From the NCBI GenBank assembly GCA_002363575.1, contig DEWI01000059.1:1-13536 (forward strand): a stretch of DNA of 13,536 nucleotides. The letters run 5' to 3'. Below are positions 7,931 to 13,536 of this stretch, piece after piece; position 1 is the first letter of the stretch, and each line of letters starts with the position of its first letter. This DNA comes from Verrucomicrobia bacterium UBA3214 (GTDB taxonomy: Bacteria; Verrucomicrobiota; Kiritimatiellia; RFP12; UBA1067). A program made the position numbers and the translations under genes. Below the pieces are notes generated by a model that was not told where the DNA came from, searched no databases, and saw nothing but the letters and a program-made list of their open reading frames with translations.

Positions 7931-8120
7931 CTCGATTCCCTCTGCGGTTGTCCTCGAATTCTGGAATCGCGTGCAGCCGGCGGGGTTTGCGCGGCCGGGC
8001 GATTCCGCAAACTTGGCGGCCTGCGGAAGCCGCCGCCTTCCATGGCGGGATTCAAGCGGCGGCGGGGAAGCAAGCGCTTTGCATTCGCGCGCCGGTCGCG
8101 CCTGGAAGGGCGGCTTCTTC
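7931..8120. other. Intergenic gap between fucO and the phosphofructokinase gene
   Basis: This is the largest gap in the minus-strand run (190 bases). It holds the ribosome site for the phosphofructokinase (AGAGGG, 7938-7943), a GC inverted repeat (GGCGGC at 8015-8020 with GCCGCC at 8029-8034, 8-base spacer), and an AAGCGCTT near-palindrome at 8069-8083. The hairpin is not followed by a convincing T-run on the minus strand, so it is a poor intrinsic terminator. No promoter matching the extended -10 boxes seen elsewhere in the window was found, so it is unclear whether the operon is transcribed from here or by read-through from fucO. Confidence 0.5.
8069..8083. promoter_or_regulatory. Possible LacI-family-like operator (AAGCGCTT near-palindrome)
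   Basis: The sequence AGCAAGCGCTTTGCA contains the perfect palindrome AAGCGCTT, flanked by GC and TGC arms that are offset by one base. LacI/GalR-type sugar regulators often bind palindromes centred on a CG step with A/T-rich shoulders. It lies about 140 bases upstream of the phosphofructokinase start. A single imperfect site with no visible regulator gene is weak evidence. Confidence 0.2.
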
Positions 8121-9266
8121 CTACAGCAGCGATCTATATATCGCGGCGATCTCTTCCACGGTGCAGTCGCGCGGATTTCCGGGGCGGCATGCGTCGGCAT
8201 ACGCGCTTTCCGAAAGGAATTGGATATCCTCTTCTTTGAGCACGCCCTTCAAATCCGCGGGAATGCCGACATCCGCGGCGAGCTTCTCCACGGCCGCTAT
8301 GGCGGCGGCGCGGTATTCGCCGCTCGTCATGGCGTCCACGCCTTCGACGCCGAAAGCGCGCGCGATCTCGCGGTATTTCGCTCCGGACGCCTCCGCATTG
8401 TATTTCATGGCGGCGGGCAGGAGGATTGCGCAGGCTTTGCCGTGCGGCATGTCATAGAGCGCGGAGAGGCCGTGCGCCATCGCGTGATCCACGCCGAGGC
8501 CGACGTTCGAGAAGCCCATGCCGGCGATATACTGGCCGAGCGCCATGCCTTCGCGCCCTTCGGGAGTGTTCGCGACGGCGCCGCGCAGCGAGCGCGCGAT
8601 TATCTCTATCGCCTTGATGTGGAACATATCGGTCAGTTCGCACGCGCCCTTCGTTATCAGGCCCTCGATCGCGTGTGTCAGCGCGTCCATCCCGGTGAAC
8701 GCCGTGAGCGATTTCGGCATGGACGCCATCATTTCGGGATCGACAAACGCCGCCACCGGGATGTCGTGGGGATCGACGCAGACGAATTTGCGCTTCTTCT
8801 CGACATCGGTAATGACGTAGTTGATCGTCACTTCCGCGGCGGTACCCGCGGTCGTCGGGACTGCGAGGATGGGCTTCGAGGGGTTCTTGGTGGGTGCCAC
8901 GCCTTCGAGCGAGCGCACGTCGGCGAATTCTGGGTTCGCCGAGATGATCCCCACAGCCTTTGCGGTGTCCATCGAAGAGCCGCCGCCGATAGCGACGATC
9001 GAATCCGCCCCGGCGTCCGCGAACGCCTTGACGCCGTTTTTGACATTCTCGATCGTCGGGTTCGGCTTGATGTCGGTGAAGAGCGTGTATGCGATGCCCG
9101 CGGCGTCGAGTATCGCCGTCACTTTCCCCGTCACGCCGAATTTCACGAGATCGGGATCGGAAAAAACGATAGGTTTTTCAAGTCCTCTGCGGCGCAGCTC
9201 GCCTGCCAGCTCCTTGACGGCGCCGGCGCCGTGGTAGGAAGTTTCGTTCAAGATTATCCTGTTCAT
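8121..9266 (-). CDS. fucO: Lactaldehyde reductase (1,2-propanediol oxidoreductase), iron-dependent
   Basis: The enzyme reduces L-lactaldehyde, the by-product of fucose or rhamnose breakdown, to 1,2-propanediol with NADH. The 381-residue group III (Fe-ADH) dehydrogenase is strikingly close to E. coli FucO. It starts MNRIILNET, has NAD motif IGGGSSMDT (94-97 = GGGS), then long near-identical stretches such as NPEFADVRSLEG, PTTAGTAAEVTINYVITD and FVCVDPHDIP. The metal ligands D194 and H198 (GMDALTHAIEG), H261 and H275 (MPHG) are all present, as is ALGQYIAGMGFSNVGLG. The ATG at 9266 is fixed by AAAGGAG 9 bases upstream and a promoter beyond it. The frame is open further upstream but crosses the promoter region. 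No fucose or rhamnose isomerase, kinase or aldolase lies nearby, so the lactaldehyde source is encoded elsewhere. Confidence 0.95.
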   Translation of the reverse strand: MNRIILNETSYHGAGAVKELAGELRRRGLEKPIVFSDPDLVKFGVTGKVTAILDAAGIAYTLFTDIKPNPTIENVKNGVKAFADAGADSIVAIGGGSSMDTAKAVGIISANPEFADVRSLEGVAPTKNPSKPILAVPTTAGTAAEVTINYVITDVEKKRKFVCVDPHDIPVAAFVDPEMMASMPKSLTAFTGMDALTHAIEGLITKGACELTDMFHIKAIEIIARSLRGAVANTPEGREGMALGQYIAGMGFSNVGLGVDHAMAHGLSALYDMPHGKACAILLPAAMKYNAEASGAKYREIARAFGVEGVDAMTSGEYRAAAIAAVEKLAADVGIPADLKGVLKEEDIQFLSESAYADACRPGNPRDCTVEEIAAIYRSLL

Positions 9267-9297
9267 CCAAGAAAACTCCTTTCTCCGTTGCACGGGT

Positions 9298-9329
9298 ATT
9301 ATAGCATATTTCAGCGCGCCTTTGCGCGC
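9298..9329 (-). promoter_or_regulatory. fucO promoter: extended -10 with GC hairpin in the -35 position
   Basis: Read on the minus strand, TGCTATAAT gives a perfect TATAAT (9298-9303) preceded by the TGn extended -10 element. No TTGACA-like box is found 16-18 bases further up. That position is instead occupied by an inverted repeat, GCGCGC (9314-9319), spacer CTTT, GCGCGC (9324-9329). Transcription would start near 9290, giving a leader of about 25 bases with the fucO ribosome site in it. Confidence 0.75.
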
Positions 9330-9376
9330 CGCCTGCGGGCCGCCCAGGCATTGGAGAAAAGGCGGAGTTTCCTGCT

Positions 9377-9400
9377 TCTTCCCCGCAGCGCGGAAAAATA
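9377..9400 (+). repeat. 24-base direct repeat, copy 1
   Basis: The unit begins TCTTCCCCGCAGCG and ends CGGAAAAATA, and is identical to copy 2 exactly 60 bases downstream. It contains the short inverted repeat CCGC-AGC-GCGG. Copy 1 is followed by CGCCGG rather than a -10 box, so it is not itself a promoter. It could be an operator half-site or a duplicated promoter fragment. Confidence 0.85.
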
Positions 9401-9436
9401 CGCCGGCGCGCCACACAATCTGCCACGTCGAGAGCC

Positions 9437-9460
9437 TCTTCCCCGCAGCGCGGAAAAATA
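9437..9460 (+). repeat. 24-base direct repeat, copy 2, abutting the kinase promoter
   Basis: This copy is identical to the one at 9377-9400. Its A-rich end runs straight into TGCTATAAT, so its CCGC-AGC-GCGG hairpin covers the place where a -35 box would be. Confidence 0.85.
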
Positions 9461-9469
9461 TGCTATAAT
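9461..9469 (+). promoter_or_regulatory. Promoter of the PfkB-family kinase (extended -10)
   Basis: TGCTATAAT gives TATAAT at 9464-9469 with a TGn extension. No -35 consensus is seen at normal spacing. The predicted start is near 9476, leaving a leader of about 98 bases before the ATG at 9574. Confidence 0.72.
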
Positions 9470-9573
9470 ACGACTGTAGAAGGATTGGCGGGCATCCACC
9501 GATGGAGCGCAGACATGCCATTTCGCGGGCCCGGCCGGTCGGTCGAAGGGATTTTGCACAAGACGGCAATGCC

Positions 9574-10473
9574 ATGAATTTTCTTTGTATCTGCATGAGT
9601 CCGGCGCTCGATGCGACGGTGACGCTGGAGCGCGCCCCAGCAGGACGCGGCGAAGTTTTCAAAGATGTCGCCGAGACGGTGAACGTCGGCGGCAAGGCGG
9701 TGAACGTCGCCAGATGGCTGGCGGTGCGCGGCGCCAATGTCGCCTGCGGCGGACTGCTCGGCGACGGGAACGACGCACCTTTCGCCAGAGAATTGGCGAA
9801 GTACGGGATTGAAGATCGCTTCGTGCGCATCGACGGCGAAACGCGCCGCAATGAAATGATCGTCTGGCCGGGCGGCTCTATGAAGTTGAATCGCGCCGCT
9901 TTCGCCGGCCTCGATGCAGGCGCGCTGGACGCGCTGGCGCCGCGCATTTTCGCTTCGGGAGAAGAGCGCGGCGTCGCAATCCTTTCAGGTTCGCTGCCTA
10001 AGGCGGCGCCGGCGGATTTCTACACGCGCGCCGTCGCGGCGCTGAAGGCGGGCGGCTGGACTGTCGTGCTGGATGCGAGCGGAGAGCCTATGCGGCGCGC
10101 GCTCGATGCAAAGCCGGACGTGATTAAGCCCAACGCCGAGGAATGCGAGGCGCTGGCGGGTTTCGTGCCGTCGAGTCAGGAGGAATTCGCGCGCGCCACC
10201 GCTATCCTTCGCGAGAAGGTCGAGCATGTAGTAATCTCCGATGGCGGCGCAGGCGCGTGGTTCGACGGCGCGTTCGCCCCCGCTCCAAAAGTCGAAGTCC
10301 TGGACACTACCGCAGCGGGCGATACGCTGCTCGCGGAATACTGCTACCGCACGTTCTGCGCGCCGTGCGCGGATGCCGCGGCATGGGCGGTGGCGGCGGG
10401 TTCCGCCGCCTGCACGATGCCGGGGGGCGCGCCGCCGCCCGCCGCGCTGGTGGAGCGGCTCCGCCGCCAGTGA
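9574..10473 (+). CDS. PfkB-family phosphosugar kinase (1-phosphofructokinase-like)
   Basis: This is a ribokinase-fold kinase, most like the 1-phosphofructokinase/tagatose-6-phosphate kinase group, making a sugar bisphosphate in the cytoplasm. The 299-residue protein starts in the family manner (CICMSPALDATV, compare 'TLNPALD.T' of FruK). It has VGGKAVNVAR at 38-47 where FruK has GGKGINV, RIDGETRRNEMIV for substrate contact, SGSLPK, IKPNAEE and LDTTAAGDTLLA (243-254) with catalytic base D250. The usual DTxGAGD reads DTTAAGD, a variant also seen in ribokinases. The ATG at 9574 is preferred to the in-frame ATG at 9502 because conservation begins there; neither has a Shine-Dalgarno. There is no PTS gene nearby, so a fructose-PTS role is not supported. 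The exact phosphosugar is unknown. Confidence 0.85.
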   Translation: MNFLCICMSPALDATVTLERAPAGRGEVFKDVAETVNVGGKAVNVARWLAVRGANVACGGLLGDGNDAPFARELAKYGIEDRFVRIDGETRRNEMIVWPGGSMKLNRAAFAGLDAGALDALAPRIFASGEERGVAILSGSLPKAAPADFYTRAVAALKAGGWTVVLDASGEPMRRALDAKPDVIKPNAEECEALAGFVPSSQEEFARATAILREKVEHVVISDGGAGAWFDGAFAPAPKVEVLDTTAAGDTLLAEYCYRTFCAPCADAAAWAVAAGSAACTMPGGAPPPAALVERLRRQ

Positions 10474-10474
10474 T

Positions 10475-10490
10475 GCCGCGCAAGCGCGGC
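10475..10490 (+). other. Intercistronic stem-loop after the kinase gene
   Basis: GCCGCG (10475-10480), loop CAAG and CGCGGC (10485-10490) form a perfect six-base stem directly after the kinase stop. It is followed by GTGCCGTTTCG, which is not a clear U-tract, so it may be an mRNA-stabilising or weak attenuating hairpin rather than a true terminator. Confidence 0.4.
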
Positions 10491-10525
10491 GTGCCGTTTC
10501 GCGCGTTCAGTCAAAATTCAATGCC

Positions 10526-11494
10526 ATGATGACCACGAGAAAAGAATTCATTGCTTCGTTGTGCGCGGCGGCGCTTGCGCCGCGCAGGCTTTTCGCCGCC
10601 GGCAAAGCGGATTTCGACGATTCGCTCGCCGTGCTCCTTTCCGACGTGCATGTAAACGGGAACGACGAGAACAACGGCAAGAAGTGCAGCGCGACAATGC
10701 GCTACTGGCTGCGCGAGAACGTCGCGGAAATCTTGCGCATGGATCCGCTGCCGCGGAATGTCGTGATCTTCGGCGATCTCGCGTATTTGCACGGGCGGCT
10801 CGTCGATTACCAGCGCTCCTATCCTGACTTGAAGCTCCTTGTCGATGCCGGCGTCAAAGTGACGATCGGCATGGGCAATCACGACCACCGCAAGGCGTTT
10901 CTCGAAGTCTGGCCGGAATATGAGAAGCGCACGCTCGTGCCCGGCTTCATTGTCTCCACGGCGTCTCTGGCGGATTTCGATATTGTCATGCTGGATTCGC
11001 TCAACGAAAAGGATGAGCCGGACTCTTGGAATCCCGTAGGGGGCGCGCTTGGCGCCGCGGAGCAGGAGTGGATGCTGGCGGAATTGCCGAAGTGGCCGCG
11101 CCCGTTCATGCTCGGCGCGCATCATGCCGCATGGGAATTGCGTTTCGGCAAGGGCAAGAAGTCCCTCGAACAGATGATCGATTCCTTCCCGAATTGCCGC
11201 GGCTTCATCCATGGACACGACCACATCTGGAAGACGGGCATAGTCAATTGGCGCAACCCCGCCACCGTGCCTTTCATGACGCTGCCTTCCAACGGCTTCT
11301 GGGGCGATATAGGCTATGCCGCTCTCCGCGGAACAAATACCGCGCAAGGGCGCAAGGCCGCCGTAGCCAAACTCGTGCTGAAGGATTTCTGGCTGGGAGG
11401 GGGCGCGAAAAAGCCTGCGCGCGATGCGCGCCCGCCGATGTGGGACGCGCGTGTTGCGGATGCCGCCGGCGCGCGCTGCACTTTCCCGCTGTAA
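10526..11494 (+). CDS. Exported calcineurin-like metallophosphoesterase
   Basis: This predicted phosphoesterase acts outside the cytoplasm; its substrate is unknown. The 322-residue protein begins MMTTRKEFIASLCAAALAPR, a signal peptide with an RK-x-F-like stretch resembling but not matching a Tat motif, with likely cleavage near AAG (24-26). The five metallophosphoesterase motifs are complete: LSDVHVN (D40, H42), FGDLAYLHG (G83-D84), GMGNHDHRKAF (N118-H119-D120), LGAHHAAWE (H199/H200) and IHGHDHIW (G230-H231, H233). The ATG at 10526 or the adjacent one at 10529 is the start; neither has a Shine-Dalgarno, and the ATG context resembles that of the kinase. It follows the kinase by 52 bases and probably shares its transcript. 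Confidence 0.88.
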   Translation: MMTTRKEFIASLCAAALAPRRLFAAGKADFDDSLAVLLSDVHVNGNDENNGKKCSATMRYWLRENVAEILRMDPLPRNVVIFGDLAYLHGRLVDYQRSYPDLKLLVDAGVKVTIGMGNHDHRKAFLEVWPEYEKRTLVPGFIVSTASLADFDIVMLDSLNEKDEPDSWNPVGGALGAAEQEWMLAELPKWPRPFMLGAHHAAWELRFGKGKKSLEQMIDSFPNCRGFIHGHDHIWKTGIVNWRNPATVPFMTLPSNGFWGDIGYAALRGTNTAQGRKAAVAKLVLKDFWLGGGAKKPARDARPPMWDARVADAAGARCTFPL

Positions 11495-11567
11495 GAAACG
11501 CATTTCAAACCGGCGGAAACGCCGAAATCAACACCGCGAAAGCCACAACGGAACAAGGAGAATGACG

Positions 11568-12604
11568 ATGAAACTGCTGAAAATAGCAAAAATCAGGGGG
11601 AGGTTGTGCAGACGACCGGAACGATGAGACTTCCCGCCGACAGCACGTTCGGCAGAGCGGGAGCGACTGGCGAATATGCGATTTCCGGCGGCAGGCTTGT
11701 CGTGGGAAAAATTCTCTATCTTGGCGCGGTGGCTGGCGGGCGGCAAGAGCAATGGCATTCTCGATATTTCCGGCGATGGCGAAGTGGAACTCGATAAACT
11801 CATGTTGTGCGCGAGCAAGGCATCCGCAGGATCGACGGCATGCGTCAATATTTCCGGCAACGGAAAACTTACCGTCGCGGGCGCGATGGATATGATATAG
11901 GCACCGATGGCAATTCCGCCGCGACGACGGGGACGGTTTATCAGACAGGCGGCGCTTTGACTGCCAAGTCGATGATCGTAGGATACGAAGGCAGCAACTA
12001 CGGCGAATACCTGATGTCCGGCGGAACGTTGTCCGCCATCGCAACGCTGAGCATCGGACGCTTCGGACATGGAACGTTCTCGGCAAGCAGCGACGCCACC
12101 GTTGTCACCGCTGCGAACGTTCGCGTCGGTTTCTCTTACAGCAACGACAGCCACAAGGGCTATGGCACATTCATCGTTGAGAACGGCGCGGAAGTCGCGA
12201 CGACGAAGATTTTCGCCGGCGCAGGAAAGTCGTACGACGATCGCGCGGAAGTCGTGTTCGACGGGGCGGTTTTGACTGCCACCGCCGCCAGCACCGGGTT
12301 TCTGTTGGACTTCCCAGATGTCCAGATCAAAACGGGCGGCCTGAGGATCAATACCGAAGGCAATGATGTCACCATAAAGAATTGCGCATTCAGTGTTGAG
12401 TCGGGCGCGAAAATTACCGTCACGGGCGGCGACACGGTGACGTTCGAGGATTGCACGGTCGCGTTCACAGAGAAACCTGGCGGCACGTTCACATTCGCCG
12501 AGACCGACGGCGTGTTTTCGGGGATGCCTGCATTCTCTAACATCGGCGGATCGAATGTTGTGATGTCCGGAGACAACAAGAAGATCGGCATCGTCCACAC
12601 GGGA
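11568..12604 (+). pseudogene. Decayed surface repeat protein (autotransporter/beta-helix-like)
   Basis: A strong AAGGAG (11555-11560) lies 7 bases before ATG 11568, which opens MKLLKIAKIRG and then stops at 11627. From about 11591 a second frame reads NQGEVVQTTGTM...GEYAISGGRLVVGKILYLG. Near 11740 the sense passes to a third register (GGKSNGILDISGDGEVELD...VNISGNGKLTVAGAMDMI), which stops at 11900. From about 11900 the second frame resumes with IGTDGNSAATTGTVYQTGG, NYGEYLMSGGTLS, IGRFGHGTFSAS, GTFIVENGAEV and more. The recurring G-x-Y/F..SGG-x-L/A units are typical of secreted beta-helix or autotransporter passenger proteins. No hydrophobic signal core, membrane barrel or anchor is found. The last frame has no stop where recognisable sequence fades near 12604 and only stops inside the next gene. 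Sequencing indels could account for some shifts, but the missing N- and C-terminal parts point to true decay. Confidence 0.72.
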
Positions 12605-12650
12605 CTAATGATTATCTTTCAATATGGCGGAAGTCGATTGATGCAATCCT

Positions 12651-12677
12651 CCCCGCACTCTTCGCACGAGTGCGGGG
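12651..12677 (+). other. Ten-base-pair perfect stem-loop upstream of the ATPase promoter
   Basis: CCCCGCACTC (12651-12660), loop TTCGCAC and GAGTGCGGGG (12668-12677) form a perfect stem. The following bases, ATTTGTGG, are only weakly U-rich, so a terminator function is doubtful. The hairpin ends 8 bases before the -10 box and occupies the -35 position of the ATPase promoter. Confidence 0.7.
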
Positions 12678-12682
12678 ATTTG

Positions 12683-12691
12683 TGGTATAAT
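12683..12691 (+). promoter_or_regulatory. ATPase promoter, extended -10, predicted leaderless start
   Basis: TGGTATAAT gives a perfect TATAAT (12686-12691) with a TGn extension. Only seven bases separate the box from the ATG at 12699, so transcription should begin at or within a base or two of the start codon. There is no -35 consensus and no ribosome site. Confidence 0.7.
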
Positions 12692-12698
12692 GTGCGCC

Positions 12699-13536
12699 AT
12701 GAAGACGGTTCGCAAGATTCCATACGGCGTAATCAACTGGGCCGAGCTTGTCCGCGAATGTTTTATCGTGGACAACACTGCCTATATCCGCGAATTGGAG
12801 ACGATAAAGACTCCCGTGTTTCTGCGTCCGAAGAGATTCGGAAAGTCCGTCGTCTGCTCGATGCTCGCGCATTACTACGACATCGGCTTGAAGGATCGCT
12901 TCGACGAACTCTTCGGAACGACAGACATCGGACGCGATCCGACGCCGCTGCGCAATTCGTTCCTCGTGCTGACTTTCGACTTCTCGACTGTGCAGGTTGG
13001 CACGCTCGCCGAGATCGAACAGAATTTCATCGAGCACGTCCGCGGCAGGATTGGACGCTTTGCCGCGCAATACGCAGACCTCGCCGACTGGTCGGAAGCG
13101 TTGGAGAAGAACAACGCGGCGGCCATGATCGACAAAGTGCGCGACATCGTCCAAAACAAGCATCTTCCGCCGCTCTACATTATTATCGATGAGTACGACA
13201 ACTTCACGAACGAGCTTGTGGTCTCGAATCGCGATGTTGAATACAACGCCGTCTGCGGGCACGACTCCAAAGGCGACGCCACGCGCGAATCGTTTTTCAA
13301 GGCGTTTTTCAAGTCGTTCAAGGCGGGGCTTGCCGACGGCACGGTAGGCCGCACGTATTTTACAGGCGTCCTGCCGATCACGCTGGACGATCTTTCGAGC
13401 GGCTTCAATGTCGGCACCGTCGTAAGTCTCAATCCAGAAGTTCTCAACCTCGCCGGTTTCACGCAGGCGCAGGTGGAGAAATACGTGGACGCGATCTATG
13501 CGGAATACGGTTTCGACACGTCGAACCGCAGCGCCG
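12699..13536 (+). CDS. AAA-ATPase_like family protein (3' partial, DUF1703/PD-(D/E)XK-type)
   Basis: The visible 279 residues match the AAA-ATPase_like family (PF09820), whose members usually end in a PD-(D/E)XK nuclease-like domain (PF08011/DUF1703); that end lies beyond the window. Recognisable parts are the N-terminal KIPYGVINWAELVRE, VDNTAYI, the P-loop variant FLRPKRFGKS (42-50), SMLAHYYDIG, LFGTTDIG, RNSFLVLTFDFS, Walker B-like IIIDEYDNF (161-169) and FTGVLPITLDDLSSGFN (221-237). The family is common in gut Bacteroidota, Firmicutes and related bacteria, often in many copies; its cellular role is not established. The ATG at 12699 fits the conserved N-terminus and follows a -10 box closely enough to predict a leaderless mRNA. 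Confidence 0.88.
   Translation, partial: MKTVRKIPYGVINWAELVRECFIVDNTAYIRELETIKTPVFLRPKRFGKSVVCSMLAHYYDIGLKDRFDELFGTTDIGRDPTPLRNSFLVLTFDFSTVQVGTLAEIEQNFIEHVRGRIGRFAAQYADLADWSEALEKNNAAAMIDKVRDIVQNKHLPPLYIIIDEYDNFTNELVVSNRDVEYNAVCGHDSKGDATRESFFKAFFKSFKAGLADGTVGRTYFTGVLPITLDDLSSGFNVGTVVSLNPEVLNLAGFTQAQVEKYVDAIYAEYGFDTSNRSA

Larger units (their letters stand above)
9296..9471. repeat. 16-base perfect inverted repeat holding two divergent -10 boxes
   Basis: GTATTATAGCATATTT at 9296-9311 is the exact reverse complement of AAATATGCTATAATAC at 9456-9471. Each arm contains an extended -10 box, one facing fucO and one facing the kinase gene, so the two arms are outward-facing promoters. Identity extends beyond the promoter consensus on both sides of the box. 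Confidence 0.85.
9267..9573. other. Divergent intergenic control region
   Basis: This stretch of about 307 bases separates fucO from the sugar-kinase gene and contains no credible gene of its own. It holds the fucO Shine-Dalgarno (AAAGGAG, 9276-9282, minus), two mirror-image extended -10 boxes, a GC hairpin beside each of them, and two copies of a 24-base direct repeat. The stretch 9472-9573 is the probable untranslated leader of the kinase. It has an in-frame ATG at 9502 that could extend the kinase by 24 residues but shows no ribosome site. Open frames across the region in other frames look non-coding. Confidence 0.7.

Noticed and set aside
9377..9460. Two 24-base repeats with a 36-base spacer, considered as a minimal CRISPR array.
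   Set aside because: There are only two units, next to a promoter, with no cas genes and no further repeats; an operator or duplicated promoter part fits better.
6293..9479. Two very long plus-strand open frames (6293-8239 and 7611-9479) over the phosphofructokinase and fucO genes.
   Set aside because: They lie opposite genes with complete catalytic motifs, are rich in Arg/Ala with no motifs, and lack ribosome sites.
10526..10600. Tat signal peptide on the phosphoesterase.
   Set aside because: The stretch is TTRKEFI, with RK in place of the twin arginine, so only a general export signal is supported.
11528..12598. Long minus-strand open frame opposite the surface-protein remnant.
   Set aside because: It has no recognisable motif or start signal and reads as antisense of the G/S-rich repeats; long antisense frames are common in this GC-rich DNA.
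12651..12685. Strong hairpin considered as an intrinsic terminator for the upstream remnant.
   Set aside because: The bases after the stem (ATTTGTGG) are not a U-tract, and the minus-strand side has none either. It was kept only as a stem-loop.
11807..13192. A 461-codon open frame joining surface-protein sequence to downstream sequence.
   Set aside because: Only the part up to about 12604 reads like a protein family. The remainder is an out-of-frame shadow of the ATPase gene, so a fusion protein is not credible.

Overview
The window is GC-rich bacterial chromosome with densely packed genes. The best guess for its source is a gut- or sediment-type member of the Planctomycetes-Verrucomicrobia-Chlamydiae group, such as Kiritimatiellota or Verrucomicrobiota. 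This rests on the mix of gene types: a plant-type phosphofructokinase, an animal-like UDP-glucose dehydrogenase, a lipoprotein mutarotase, a glycine/serine-rich 'GEY..SGG' surface repeat protein, and an AAA-ATPase_like/DUF1703-type ATPase. The assignment is inferred from gene content alone and is weak.

Layout. (1) Positions 1-1058 (+) hold the 3' three-quarters of a UDP-glucose 6-dehydrogenase gene, convergent with what follows. (2) Positions 1075-9266 (-) are an eight-gene codirectional run. In transcription order it encodes lactaldehyde reductase (fucO), plant-type 6-phosphofructokinase, an MTA/SAH nucleosidase-family protein, mannose-6-phosphate isomerase (manA), a lipoprotein aldose 1-epimerase (galM), dihydroorotase (pyrC), purine nucleoside phosphorylase, and a XerD-type tyrosine recombinase. 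From the phosphofructokinase to xerD the gaps are at most 38 bases or the genes overlap, so these seven are probably one operon. fucO lies 190 bases upstream and has its own strong promoter. (3) Positions 9267-9573 are a divergent control region. It holds two mirror-image extended -10 promoters inside a perfect 16-base inverted repeat 160 bases apart, plus a 24-base direct repeat spaced exactly 60 bases. (4) Positions 9574-11494 (+) encode a PfkB/1-phosphofructokinase-family sugar kinase and an exported calcineurin-type phosphoesterase. (5) Positions 11568 to about 12604 (+) are the decayed remains of a surface repeat protein, with reading-frame changes and no stop of its own. (6) Positions 12651-13536 (+) hold a hairpin, an extended -10 promoter and the start of an AAA-ATPase_like gene. 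The -10 box is so close to the ATG that the mRNA should be leaderless. The gene runs off the window.

How the genes fit together. Most of the minus-strand genes feed sugars and nucleosides into central metabolism. FucO disposes of lactaldehyde from fucose or rhamnose, the mutarotase and ManA prepare hexoses, and phosphofructokinase commits them to glycolysis. The nucleosidase and PNP salvage purines, and PyrC makes pyrimidines. The divergent kinase handles another phosphosugar. The ATPase and surface-protein remnant at the right end look like accessory DNA next to this housekeeping block. No rRNA, tRNA, CRISPR array or transposase was seen.
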